Shown here piece by piece: positions 12,301 to 25,020 of a stretch of 64,000 bases of DNA. This DNA is from Branchiostoma floridae (taxonomy: Eukaryota > Chordata > Leptocardii > Amphioxiformes > Branchiostomatidae), in assembly GCF_000003815.2 (NCBI RefSeq), contig NC_049982.1:7111081-7175080 (forward strand). Direction: 5' to 3'. How positions within the stretch are numbered: the first letter of the stretch is position 1; the number at the start of each line of letters is the position of its first letter. The notes under the pieces are model-generated. The model did no database searches. It worked only from the letters and a program-made list of their open reading frames with translations, and was not told where the DNA came from. A program made the position numbers and the translations under genes.

Positions 12301-14480
12301 AACGAGGAGTTCAACGGGTGGGCATGTTTCGGGAGAGGTTAAATATTTACATTCCCAGTCTATGTCTATATTCGGTGTTAACTTGGGCTGATTGTCTCGC
12401 CTTTGTTTGGCCATCCCGTCTCTGTGCGGGGCGCCACATCTGTCCCAACCTCAACTTTCCCCACACAAACGACATCACAATCTTCCCCTCTGACATCCCC
12501 TTTGTATTCCTGGTACTGACATGCCGATTTGTTGTTTCTCTGCACCGTCATTTCCCCCCTCCTGCCACCCCTTCCCCCCAGGCCGACCCAGCACGGCCTG
12601 ACAAGTGGACAATATGGTTTCAATATTGTTTGTGTGGTTAAAAATCTTCCAAGGGGCCACTCCCCTCCGCACAAACACAAAACCCAGTTTATCAGGTCCC
12701 GAGGACAACAGAGCCTATTGTTCCCCTGTCTGGGTGTAATTTGTCTCGGCTTGAGTCCCTAAAGGTGTAGTATTTGTTGTCCGTGCTTTACAGGCCCAAA
12801 TTCCCTCACCAAATACCTCCTCACTTCCCTCCATTGATGTTGTGTATTATTCCCATTCTTATGCAAATTGCCGTTAAAAGACACATTGTGATGGAAATCG
12901 GAGCTTTTGTTCCTTTGAAGGCTTTGTTGCGCACCGCCTTTGGTATTTGCCCTGTGTAGGTGTAACCATAGGTGCAAACAACAGGTTTTGTCATCCGTCC
13001 CGGCGAGCGGAAAATAACCAAAAGTGACTTCACTTTGGTCCGTGCTCGGCATTAAGGGGGGCGGGGATGAGAGCGTGATTTTCGCCCCTGGTTTAACAAT
13101 GGACGATTGTCAACTCTGATGAACAAACAAACCTGTTTTGCTGGGAAGTGGACCGCACACAAGCACGAGGGAGAATTTGCGGAAGCGACGATCGTGCGAA
13201 GAGAAAAACGGGGCTCTTCTGGAGTGTCCTCAGAACCGGGACGTCGGCGTGGACTGAATGAGAAGAATGCTTTTATCGTGGGCAGGAGACAGGGTGCAAG
13301 ATAATGGATTTTTATTATTATGTAAATATCTCTCTTGATATCTACAAATAGTGCCTTTACTTGTATGGTGTTTGCACAGCGGTTTATGTTCTTTGCCCCC
13401 ATAATAGGGCGCTTCAGCTCTGTGTGTGCTTGTTGTAGTACCTCCGTCGTCTATACCTCTCATTTGCATATCTGTAATATCAAGATTTTCTAGAATCCTT
13501 GAATTGCTATTCCCTGTATCGCTTTTATCTCTCTGTAGGCAAGAGCCGGTACGAAGGAGCATGCAAGCTTGTTAGCGGCAGCCAATTTGCCCGAGCGCCT
13601 GGTTCATTCTTAACGCCTCTTCCATTTACGCGTGACGCAAAACGCTGATTTGAAAGGGGCAGGTAGGAGCGGAGCAAACAATAGTGCACAAACTCAATTG
13701 ACTCTATTAAGCCGATGATCCTAATCTGGCATGCAGGGTTCCAGGGGCCTGGATGGAAAGCACTCAGCTCTGGCATACCCTCACAATCCCTTATGGACCT
13801 CTCCCCCAAGTGTTACTGTTTATCCTATGTCACACAGAGCGTTCTTGAAAACAATACATTCCTGGCCTGGCTATATATAGCGGGTGGATCAGATTCAGAA
13901 TATGTGGCACCCCTCCTTGAAAAACAAAGCATGGGAGGAACCAGCCCCCATAATGGCGCACCCCAAAAATCCACTCATCCTGACATTTGTTTTTGTAACA
14001 ATTTGTTTTTCATAATTCCCTCGAGGCCTTTCTAAAATTCCCATACATATGTATACCCCGCAAATGGAAAGTGTACTGCCTTGTCAATTAGGCTTTCAAG
14101 AGACGTGGAAAAAAGTGTGAGTGTTTCTCCACAGAATCAGCACCTTGCTCCCATACAAATGTACTCAAAATGCCCCGAACAGCTATCAAAAAATATCCAG
14201 TTAGGAATTAGATTACAACTCCGTTCCATTTGCTGAGTGAAAGCTCCTAGATTGCGCCATTAACACCATTCTCTGCTGCGACATGAAATTTTGATGAAGT
14301 TCATTTATTAATCATAACTTGCCCATCATTATGATCTATGTTCCGAGCCACAAATTATGCATGTAAAGTATGTCATTTCATGGACAATGCCTTTGTTCGC
14401 GCTGGTAGCGCAGACCACATGCATTATGACTGGTTATTATATGGAAGCCGTTGCTAAAGCGAGCTGAAGGCCTGGATATT
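12300..14480. promoter_or_regulatory. Enhancer-like noncoding block
   Basis: GC-balanced sequence with no coding exon but many ATTGT/ACAAT, CTTTGT, TAAT and GATAA-type motifs, unlike the low-complexity DNA around it. It includes the inverted pair ACAATAT/ATATTGT at 12609-12629. Its position upstream of SoxD suggests developmental regulatory DNA. This is inferred from texture; conservation has not been tested. Confidence 0.35.
12609..12629. promoter_or_regulatory. Inverted pair of SOX-type motifs
   Basis: ACAATAT at 12609-12615 and its exact reverse complement ATATTGT at 12623-12629 are separated by 7 bp. ACAAT is the core of the HMG-box SOX site, and SoxD proteins bind best as dimers on paired sites. 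Confidence 0.35.
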
Positions 14481-14637
14481 CTAATAGTGCTGTTATTCTG
14501 TACTTACAAAAGGGAGATCACTAGCTGGGTTGGGGAGGAGGAGATGGATAATTACATCATGGAACAAGGTAGATCCTCCAACCAGGTCATCGCTGTATCT
14601 CATTAGAGCCAGGAGGCTGTTTCCATGCAAACAATGC

Positions 14638-14995
14638 ACTTTTATTTTGAAAGCCCGTTTCAGCGGGGAAAAAAAGCTTTTAGGCTCAGTAGCATCTGGA
14701 TGAGGAAGATGTTTTAGAATACGATTTTAAATAGAAAAAAATTTTTTTTAGAAAAGTAGGTTTTCTTTGAATTCGATAAACATCTTTTGGCAAATACACA
14801 AAATAACATAAACAATTTGTGTCTTTTATTTTGAAGCCCGTTTCATTAGGGGGGAAAAGGCTTTATGCTCGGTAGCATCGGATTGGAAGGATGTTTCAGA
14901 ATCTGAATCTTTTTTATTTGGAAAAATTAAAGATTTTTAGAAAGCAGATTTTCTTTGATAAACATCTTTGGGGCAAATACACAAAATAACAATTG
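14638..14995. repeat. Tandem duplication, two units of about 182 bp
   Basis: Unit 1 (14638-14819) and unit 2 (14820-14995) share CTTTTATTTTGAA-GCCCGTTTCA, GGGGAAAA-GCTTT, GGTAGCATC-GGAT, GAAGATGTTT-AGAAT, TTTTCTTTGA and GGCAAATACACAAAATAAC in the same order. They differ by scattered substitutions and small indels, so the duplication is not recent. Confidence 0.8.
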
Positions 14996-14999
14996 CTTC

Positions 15000-17050
15000 T
15001 TTTTCTTCTTTCTGTTGCGATATCACTTTCTTGGATAATGGCGTAGCGGTGAACGTCAGACCGCAGCGACTTTCCCACGGATAAGCCCCGCTGTTATTTC
15101 GGAACCAAGAGAAGTGCCATTGTGGCGGACGAAACAATTACACCGACAGACAACAGTCTGGGTCATTGCTTTTGCATTATTTGGACTTCCTCCTTGTATG
15201 GGAGGATTGTTCAGCATGTACGGGGTACAATGCGACATGGAAGCGACAATGGTGTGGCCCCAGACAATAGACACAGATGATTGGCATTGTAAGACTTCCA
15301 GAGACGTCGCAATGGCCAAATGGTCTGGTGGCTTTCACTTGGGCTGTTCTTTGGCCTCACTGAATACGAATCATTTCATTTCCGCCGTTAGAATGATGGA
15401 ATCAGCAACACACAGACAAAGCTGGTTTTGTTCATCAGTAGGCAGAGTTGATGCTGATATTTTCTGACAATTTTGTTTTACCACCATCCTAAACAAAATA
15501 AAGTAATATCAAATTCACGAAAGATGTCTTTTTCTGTCGACTTGCCACGCTTTCACCGCTTTTGCTGTTTGTTTTTGGAAACAGAGATTAAAATTCCATT
15601 GTTAAACCCTGGGTAGCCACTTCCACTTTCACTGTCATCTAACGACTGTGTGTAAAACTTTCACTCTTCGTCTGGACCCTGTCCATCGCGGGGCCCCCTG
15701 CTGTCGATAGTGTATCAGTATGTGTGTGTTCGCCCTCGTTTGTTCCACATCGCCAGACCCCCGCCTGCCTCGCAATAATTACATTGTCTGCCAGTTCATC
15801 TCTCCCCGGAGAGTTTAGTAGCCCGTATTTTCCATAATGTCATATTTGGGTAATAACGGGCCATTAATGGCAATAATAGACAAGGGGACGCCGCTGGAAG
15901 GGGGAGCGAAAGTGGCAATTAGCATTTCAGTGATTTGTGTGGACAAAGAACAGAGACTTGCTAAATTTTAAAGGCAGCAAGGGATGATGGGAATGTTTCT
16001 TCTTCTTGATTGCAACGGGGAACCAGCAATAGGCGTGACACTCCGTGGAAATATTCTTGTTTTATATATTTGTATGCGAGCAAACCGTCGTAATACCTGG
16101 TTATACTGATATTCCTTTTTCACTTTATGGCAGTGCTTTTTATGTGATATTTTAGCCTTATACTGAAATATGCCACCTCGGTCCTTTTTGCCTCATGGAT
16201 TTCAATGGTTATTGCCTATCGGAGAAAATATTCATTCATCCCAGTTATTATTAATTCCATAAATCTACATTGTAGTAGCAAAATTGATTATTGGTAATAG
16301 CGGCCGTTCGTCTTGTTGCTCTATTCCGCAACAGATGTACTATAGGTGCGAAAATGTTCTTGTACATGAATTTCACCTATTGTGGCTAGCCTGCACAGAA
16401 TAGGTAGAATGCCTGTAGACAACCATTAATAGAGCCTTAGTTGTTCCCTAAGCTGGCACGTCAACCTTGTGGAATGACATTCAACTCAACAGAGCCCACC
16501 CCTAGGCCATTCAGCCAACTGTTTGTCCTCCACAAAGCCCCATTGTTCTCCTTTCTTCTGCCATGTCCAGCGCTGGGCTATTGTCTTGGCTTTTTTCTCA
16601 AGGGAAACATGTTTTCCCACTCGCCCATGGGCTGGTGATCGGACAATAGGCTATTGTGTCGGAACCTTGGAGTGGAATCTGCTTTGTCCTCCCCCATCTG
16701 ATAACGGCCAATTTAGGAGGAGCGCCGGCATTTCGACCATGTTGTCCGCCAGGCAGGCAGAAAATGGTGAGAGATCCGGAGGGCGGCGCGAGGATTCCAA
16801 GATGACCTTGAGTTTGGAAGGTAAGGTTGGAGCTTCTCCTGTGTTTATTTTGACTTGGAGGAGAAGGGGAGAGAGATTCCTCTCCCAGATGTGGCGTTAG
16901 TGTTGGGATGTCTTCATGCCTAATGTACACATTGTCTGTCCTAATGTGCTGCGTCGTCTTCATCCACTGCCGCCCAGTACTGGCATTCCCTCGAGGGATC
17001 AGAAAAGTTTTGATGGCAGACAAACGTGTTTGGGCACCTTAGTTCTTTGT
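15000..17050. promoter_or_regulatory. Enhancer-like noncoding blocks
   Basis: Two dense stretches (about 15090-16020 and 16440-17050) are rich in ACAAT/ATTGT, TAAT, CCATTA and CTTTGT motifs and lack plausible exons. For example, 15115-15300 holds at least six ACAAT/ATTGT cores. I interpret them as cis-regulatory DNA of the SoxD domain, with conservation untested. Confidence 0.35.
16643..16657. promoter_or_regulatory. Perfect palindrome of two SOX-type sites
   Basis: ACAATAG at 16643-16649 and CTATTGT at 16651-16657 are exact reverse complements around one central G. Two ACAAT cores in opposite orientation make this a candidate site for a dimeric SOX protein, possibly SoxD itself. Confidence 0.4.
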
Positions 17051-18290
17051 TTTTTTCTTGTAGAAGTACATTGTTGTATTGTCACTAGAAAAGAGTAATT
17101 AATGGTATCATCGGTTTACTTAATGTTATCAGGTGTTTGAAACTCAAAAGTTATTATTGAGGCTTGGCCATCAGTATCATGAAGTGGTCTTAAAAACTCT
17201 TAATATAGTCTATAGTTCTCTATTAGTTTCTCTTCATGATATCCATTTTTTTCATATATATGAAATTTTTTGGAATTTATAATAATAATGATAATAATCA
17301 TCTAGTGTATATCACATTGAACAAGCCATCTAGCCATGTCTATTGCTCTTTGGCCACAAAGGCCAGTAGTGGGCTTGTCCACTGGTAGACCACCGTGATG
17401 AACTTGGATGTCATTGGTGAAAAGAAGTGATGAAATTTCAATCACAAGACATTTTTCTGGTTTCTACATGTATCCCCTATGGAGTATGAGAACCTTTAAA
17501 AAGTTTTATTTTCCCTGAAAGTTCTGAATTGTTTCATTTTACTCATTCATTCATTGATTCATTCAAATTGGATCCCAAAATAGTAAAAAATGTCTTGGAA
17601 GTTCAGGCATTTTTTTGGCTTGACCTTGTCCTAATTTGACCCCTGTTTAGCCTTTAGGTCTAGATGAAGGGAGAATGCCCCTGTTTGGTTGTGAACAAGA
17701 TATACCGCATCAGTGACTGGAAACTATTATATCCCCAGGCCGTATTGTTAGTAATACACCATATATACATCAAAGCCACCACTACAAAGTTGAACCTGGA
17801 AACTGGACTTATTAAAGCTTGCAATTGTTGAATCCGGCTATTTCACAACCATATCTGCCCGCTCAAAACTTCCAATCCCAAACCAGAGCTCTACCCCTTA
17901 CCCATCATTTCATCATTTGACGATTTGCTGCATATGATGGAAAAACTTAAGACCTTTCATTTAAACTTGACAGACAAAAGTCAGTGAGCAACTCAGCAAA
18001 GATGAAAAGGTTCCAGATTTTGATAAAAATGAGAGAAACTGGTATAAGATTCATAGGAGAATCTTTCCTTCTTTTTCTATCTGGCTAGAGACTAGAGACC
18101 CATCCCAAACCAATAATGATTCTGCAGTAGGCTGAATAGGGATAGTCTGAAACTATGAAAAGGAAAAAAAAAAGTTGTTGGAAAGAGTTTTGAATACTTG
18201 TTCACTATTTCATATGGTTTTGACCTACAAGGGCATCCACATTATGTAGTACACCCTGTATTAGTTCCCATGGTGCATCCTCACCAGAGG
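17051..18290. other. AT-rich noncoding spacer
   Basis: Low-complexity AT-rich DNA with no exon, RNA gene or repeat family that I can recognise. Confidence 0.4.
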
Positions 18291-20370
18291 ATAACTGTAA
18301 GTGGTAGAGTCACTTTGGCCTGTCAGCTTCGCGTTTGTCAAACCGGCGGCCTCTCCTCTCCTCATCGCCGTCTCGCTATTCCGCACGACAGCGCGGTTAT
18401 ATCACCGTGCTGCGTCGTCGTCGTCAAAGTTTCCCCGTCTTCCAGTGGCGGCGGCGCGTTTTTTGTTGAAACCATCTCGTCCGTCCGTTTCTTCCTTTCA
18501 CCGCGTGAACTCTGAGAACCAATTACACCGGGAGGGGTCCCCCGCCTCCTTTGTTGGCCAAATGTACTGGGTGGGTATTGTACGTCCTTTATGGGAAAGT
18601 GAACACGTAACGGATGGGGGGCTGTCAGAACGTGGTGTGGAGATAATAGCCCCGAGTCCCATCAACTATAATAGCACATTGCAGGTCGTAGGCAGGCAGT
18701 TACCGAACGTCAGAATAACACTTGTCTTATATTAAGTAAGGCTTCCATTACTCGCTATTAATAATGTAGGAAGAGGGGCCGATGCGCATTTGGGGTCATC
18801 AGTATTAATTCGGAAGATGCGCGCCTTGGCGGTTTTATTTTCTCGTGTGTCAGATGAATTATGTCGCGCCTCGCGCGGCGATCCACTCATTACATGCAAC
18901 AATACCTTCGCCTTGGCTCGGCTGGCAAGAAAGGTTATTCCGCGGCGAGAATGTAAAGCATGTCATGAAACGGTCTGTTATAACAAAGGACAAACAGTGA
19001 CTAACAGCCACGCGCAGCCAGGCCCTTTATCTTGTTTTGACACATTGTCCGCACCTGTCATTTCGACATTACAGTCGTGTTATCTTGTCACAGCTACAAA
19101 TTCTGCACCGCTGTCCCTTGCCTTTGTTCTGAGCTGGAGATATGTCGGCTCACAGTGTTTCCCTCTATGTTGTCATTCTTCTCGGCCATAAAGCCATCCT
19201 AGCTTGTCGTAATTTTCACTTTCCTGTTGGACGTGTGTTTTGGCACTTCTTCATGGAGTGGCTCAAAAGTTTGTGTTTTTGTTACTCGGAAGGAGTGTGA
19301 GCAAACGATAGTGCCACGCCCTAGATGTGTCAGATGCAGTGCTTTGGATACTCCCTCATCGCTCTCAATTATTATCATTATCATCTGACATACTCGTCAT
19401 AATCAAATTTTAATCAGTATGGTTATGAACAATCTGCAAAAGAAAGGCAAGCTGCAAGTGCATATTTTGTAGCTTCCTGTCATTATCATTTATGGCTTGT
19501 TCTTGTCCCTAAATTGTCCAAAGGTTTAGTTGATTCTGTAATTTGGATCTCATTAAACATTGATACACATCAAAAGTACCAGCCATGGCAAGTGAACAGT
19601 GTGTTTTATTAGCCATTAGTAGATTGCTCTAAGTGATGACTGTCAGTTTTAACAACGCCTGTATTACTAACGCCTCATTTCTTGCATACGAAATTGTCAT
19701 TGGCCTCCCGGAGTGCGATAGCCTACTTTTTTTTTTTTAGTGCGGGGCGTACAAGGCTTGCCTTGCCTTGCGCTAATCCGCTTTGTCAGGTTTATGACAT
19801 CGGAGCACTGTCGAAGATTCATGGAGATGTCCAGGTGGGAGCGCAGAGTTCGATCCTCCCGTGCATTAGTGATGAGTGCCTGGGGACACCCGCAAACGCA
19901 TCCACCTGACCTCGCCCATCATTCTACTCCCCCGTCCCTCGAGGCTCCCTCCTCAGCCCCGCTCTAATGGAACTGTCGGGTCCGATTCCCCCCGTCAGTC
20001 CCGCGATTGGTATTGTCTTGACGCGATTCCTATTGTGTTCGGCGGCGCTGGTTGGCTGGGTGGGATCTCGTAAGACTGCTCATTGCCTTGCATGGCTGGT
20101 CGTCCTGCGAGAGTTTGGGATAACGGGAGGACACAGGTGGAGACCTGTAATTGTCAGGCAATGTTCTATTAAGTCCCTTGTGAACAACAGCGCGCCGCTC
20201 ATTCCCTCACCGTTAGTCGGAGGAAGGGTGTGGAACTATGCAGGGCAGAAGGTGAATATGGTACAGTGTTTGTCTCGAACCTATAACTCTCTTTCTGTGA
20301 GATGGGGAAATGGTTATAACTTTGAAAAAGGTAGTTCTTTGTTTTGTGGCTTTGCATGAAAAGGAAAATA
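18290..20370. promoter_or_regulatory. GC-balanced enhancer-like blocks
   Basis: Blocks at about 18300-19400 and 19660-20370 contain CpGs, ACAAT/ATTGT and CTTTGT motifs. Open frames of 100-145 codons overlap them but have no domain, splice sites or start context, so I read them as chance frames in GC-rich regulatory DNA. Confidence 0.3.
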
Positions 20371-23105
20371 TCTTCAAATTTGAGCTTTGCATATTACTAA
20401 AATCATGGGAGTGTTCAGGTCAGTGATGTTATGCCTTTCATGAAACTACTTTTGCCAGGTAGCGTGGATGATTATATGTTTCTTTGTCAAAAAAGTTTAA
20501 ATGCCTTTTATGAATCTGTGGTGTGAAGGTATGCTATTCAAACATGCAGGGTTTTTTTTGCTTTTTGATTCTTTGTCTTTTGCTCGGGAACATCTGAGTC
20601 AGGAACACCTGTTTTTGATACATTCTTCTTTTCTGTTTAAGAGACAATTCCAATATTGGATAAGTATCAAAATTGCGGTAATCAGACATTCTGTTTTTCT
20701 CACTCATTTTTCCTTGGTGAAAATGTCCTTACCTGGGACTGTCCTCTGTATACGTAGTAACTACAAGCTCAGTCTTTTTGTTGGCTAACCACGGCAAGTG
20801 AAAAGATAAAGCCAGCGGTTACTACAGAGGATGGTACCCAGGCTAGCATCAGATTGTTCTAAACTTAATATTGTAACAGCGCTCTCAAACTGTAATGCAT
20901 TTCTACCAGGCGTGCATTGTTATGTTTGTGATCCGAAGCGATAAAGAACAGAAGCTGCCACCCATCTGCCTGTAGTGCACTTTCGCTAACAGAATAAGTC
21001 ACGCCACAGCCAAACTTGACAATCTAGTCTCACTCAGGGTGACTTTTATAGGCCTGAATAATTCAGAAATAACATGAAAGTCAGATAATTACCTCTTTTC
21101 TCCCAACGTAACACCTAATGATACTCCTTTTATTGCTTTCATTTGTTTCAATTGATGTCACCAAGGCTGGAATAGGGTCTGTAAATTTGACCTTGATAGA
21201 GGTCGTTAAAGAGGACTGCATACAGACAGAGCCTGTGTTTAATGGGCAGAATATAAAGCATACCCACAGTATTGTTATCTTGCTCGGCATTCAGTCGTAT
21301 TTTGGCTATCTCTTGATTGTCCTTATCTGTTTCAATATGTGATGAGAATGTCTCTGTCTAGCTAATTTTTTTGCCCATCTCTAACCCATAGCCATTAGCT
21401 TTCAAACTTCAAATTAACAATCAATCTGTCTATGAACCTTCAGGCGCCCACAGACCATTCTGCATCTCCAAGTTTCATACAGACCATTCAGTTGTACAGT
21501 AAATATTATATGCTTAAAATGCAAGTTTTGAAATGCAGCTGAATGTGTATTATGCCAAAGAGGTTAGCCTCCATGATTGTTTCTTCATTACAATTGAGAT
21601 GAAATGGAGTTCTTTGATTTTTAGCTGTCATACTTAGTTTCTCTTTTAGAATTAAGACAGCCAAGAGTCAAAGAACAAGTTTGACATTCTGGAGATATAT
21701 GGTGCTGGTACTACAACAGAAGACAAGCAGGTTGAACTTGAAGTTTGCGTTGAGCCCATGTTGTGTCTGCTTCGCGGAGAAGAAGATTTGGCAGAGGCTA
21801 GCGTGTTCTGTTATCGTGTGGGAACTATTGAAAGGGAGTAGATTGTCAGTGATTACTTACAACAGGGGTCAACGCGTTTCCTTCCCCAAGGTCGCAAGTC
21901 AATAACGTTGAACGGCAGCATCGCCAGATGGAAAACACAAGAACAAAGACAGCGGACTTGTGACACAAGAAACGCGATCCGTAATCATCCATAATGGCAA
22001 CCAGGGTTGATATCAATTATTTATTATCCTTTGTCAGGCTTTTGTCACAGGATGCCACCCGAGCTCGCCTTGTCGAAATGCTTTCAGGACGCCGGCTTAC
22101 CGCTTTTCCTGGTGTTCTTTTCACAGCAGTCGATTGTCGCAGGAACAAATGATGAAAGAGGTTTTATACAAATGTTTCCCACCACCCACTAGTTAGGAAT
22201 ATCATTTCTGCTGTATCTCTGTAAGCCAGTTAGGCGTCCCATGGGCGTGTACCGACATCTGTACGGGAGGGCCGCTGGATTTGCCTGGTAGCGCCAAGTG
22301 ATGTATAATCAAGGTAATCAGTGGGACAAATCACAAAATTAGACGTTTGTTGTAAAGGTATTAGGTCTCTATTCTAATGTCTTAATGCAATAATCTCATA
22401 GTCCCTATTTTCACAACTGTCAGTATGCCAAAACTGCATTCATTTTCATTCTTGTAATGGAGGAAATATTTGTTTTTCCCATAATTTGGCATTTTCTACC
22501 AATATGCCATCCCTTGGTTCATAAACACAGAAATGCAATTTTGGTCCTATACTACATTTTGTACATGGTTTTTGCTATAACCAAACATGATAGAAAGTGG
22601 AGGACTCATTCAAATTCTATGCTGACTGACATAGACCATTGTTGATCATTGTGATCATCATCATTGTTTCTCTTTGCAGAGGAGTTGAAGTGTTCAGAAT
22701 ATTTGGTTTCTAATACAGCTCCTGACTATTTCTATCAGATCCTCCCTGTCCAGGTTTGCCTCAGTTTCTTATACTTTAGTTTCTTCAAGGACTACATAAT
22801 TGAGAACATAGTCATAACATCTACAGTAGGTTAACCAGTGGATGTAAGTTGTGGTCGCTAACGGTGACCGCTCACAACTTGCGGTTACATCTATTTTAGT
22901 CCGACCGAACTCTGCGGCTTTGTCCTTCCTTCGCCAGAGAAGAAAAAGCGAGCGCTGCGTTCCCACCTACCGTGTGATACATTGTGAGTCAGCAGGGGAA
23001 GCATTCACTGGTGTACTTAAGTCTCTGAGTCATTTCTCTTGTGCGGAGGCAATTTGTCTTGACCACAAGTTTCTGTTTCTACTTTCTATCCAAGAAGATT
23101 TTAGC
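20371..23105. other. Noncoding DNA with possible regulatory stretches
   Basis: The stretches 21680-22330 and 22840-23060 are GC-balanced and CpG-bearing like the upstream blocks; the rest is AT-rich. No supported exon. Confidence 0.3.
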
Positions 23106-23221
23106 TACGCTCCAAGCAGAGGTTAGGGGCCACGAAAGATCAAAAATAGAATAGAAAACCCAATAAAAACGACTTTCAAAAGTCAAAAAACAGCCGGAGC
23201 CTAACCTCTGCTTGGAGAGTA
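23106..23221. mobile_element. 116-bp MITE with CTCCAAGCAGAGGTTA ends
   Basis: The left end TACGCTCCAAGCAGAGG and right end CCTCTGCTTGGAGAGTA are inverted repeats about 20 bp long. Nine bases, GATTTTAGC, are repeated exactly on both sides. It is the same family as 3642-5092, 48840-49037 and 58768-58844. No coding capacity. Confidence 0.85.
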
Positions 23222-24671
23222 GATTTTAGCCCACTTTTGACTGCCCCATGTTGTTAGAAATAGAAATTTTAGTCATAAGTCTAGAAATTTTAGTCATAAG
23301 TGACAGGAGTGGTCCTTTGCTTGAAGAAGGTTAGATACAGACAAGTTATCACAGCTGAAAAAGAAAACATCACAACATCTTGTTGAACAAAGGAATGGCA
23401 GCCACGTTTGACTCTGTGTTTATTAGTGAAAGAATGTTTATCTGTGTGGGGATGATAACCTCCCTGCCTGTGTACATGCATGTCAGGGAAACTGGGGCAG
23501 TGTTGCCTTGTGTATGAGAATGCTGCTTGTAATGACAGCTGACAGGTTCCACAACACTGCCTACAAGTACCTGGCAAACCATGATCTCCAAGCAGATGTA
23601 AGGATCTGGCTTTGTTTGATGCCTATTTTTGCAACATTTAACATGTTGTCTTTCTAGTGGTAGGTCATGTACTGTTGCACTGTTTTCACTTATCACTACC
23701 TCCTACAGAAGTGAATTGTTAAAACACTACCACTCTAGAAAGCTGTTGTAAATTTTGCAAAAAAATTAGGTGTAAACAGTTACAAGTGGGATCCCCACAT
23801 CTAGGGGATTAGGTGAACCCTTCCTCTTCTGCCTTGTTTAGGTACTAGTACTAGGTATTTCTTTCGATGGGGCCATAGGTATTTCGCATCTGTACAAGTA
23901 CAGACAAGTCTTTTACCACCCACGATGGGATGTACAAAGTTTCAGGACAAAACTTAAACCTCCAGAAAGTTGGCATATTTCCATTGAAGCTCTTAAAGTC
24001 TCTACAGAGATGGATGCTGTAAAGGAAAGCTAGTCATCTAGCCTACTAATTTTCCTGGTGACCTCCGTGCCTTTAAAATATCCAGGAAATATTTGGCCCA
24101 CATAATCCAGTAATTTTGCCCTCAATTCTTGTTTGTTCTCACAGGAAACTTGGAAACTCTATTCAGCTCATTAGCCCATTACTGGCATTAGATAAATCAA
24201 ACAAATGTTAAGTCAGAAAAAGATTGATTGATGAATCTTTGTTTGCAAATTCATGCCCAAAGGATGAATAATAAAATAATTGAAAGGAAACACAAGGATC
24301 CTATAACACTACAGGTGAAAAATATCTAGTCTGTAAAATTACATATCTGATACTCCGATGGACATTACTTTGGGGTTACCTCTTTGAGTTGGTTAATGAA
24401 TATTCCCACAATTTAAACAATAAGTGGGTTTGCGATTTTGGTCGAAGCATACTTTTTTTAGTTTTCCTTTGCATGAATCGAAGGCCTGAGATGATGTGAA
24501 AGGCATATAGGCATCTACCCTCACATGTCCATAAGCAGGCTGTGAATATAAAATGCATGACAACAGAGTGTGCACCACCTGGGACACCTGTCTGACCCCA
24601 GATCAGGGGCGCAGGCTGATCTGACCGGTGGGAGAACTGGGATTGTGGATGGTGTCAGAGATAGCTCTACC
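23222..24671. other. Noncoding DNA
   Basis: AT-rich DNA. A 20-bp unit (TAGAAATTTTAGTCATAAGT) is repeated in tandem, with a 2-bp spacer, at 23260-23301. A partial end of the MITE family (CTCCAAGCAGATGTAAGG) sits at 23587 without a matching partner. No exon recognised. Confidence 0.4.
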
Positions 24672-25020
24672 TGTGATGTTGATGTGATGTGATAGATCTA
24701 ACTGGCAATTGAAAAAAAAAATTGCAAAGACTTGGCCCTTGCTTCTTAGTCAGATTCTCAGAAGGCCTTGTCACTCATCAGGTTCATCTGAATTGGTGTA
24801 ATTGTGATTAAGTTATGTTTGTACTTGTAGTCAGTTTAGCTGGCCTTGATATCTCTATGTGCAATATTGATGTGATGTGGTAGATTTAGACCTGGCAAGT
24901 GAAAAAAAAATGCCACACAAAGAATTGGCTCTTGTTTGTTGGTCAGAAGGCCTCGTTACTCGGGTTCACTTAATTTGTTGTAATTAAGTGATGTTTGTGG
25001 TCAGTCTAGTTGTCCTTGAA
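24672..25020. repeat. Diverged tandem duplication, about 185-bp unit
   Basis: Two units share TGATGTGATGTG-TAGAT, a GGCAA-TGAAAAAAAA run, TTGGC-CTTG, GTCAGAAGGCCT, TTGTAATT-AAGT-ATGTTTG and GTCAGT-TAG-TG-CCTTGA in the same order. The first runs to about 24850 and the second from about 24858. Confidence 0.7.

Noticed and set aside
16598-17023. Overlapping 125- and 141-codon frames on both strands
   Set aside because: Both lie in a GC-balanced block where long chance frames are expected; neither shows a domain.
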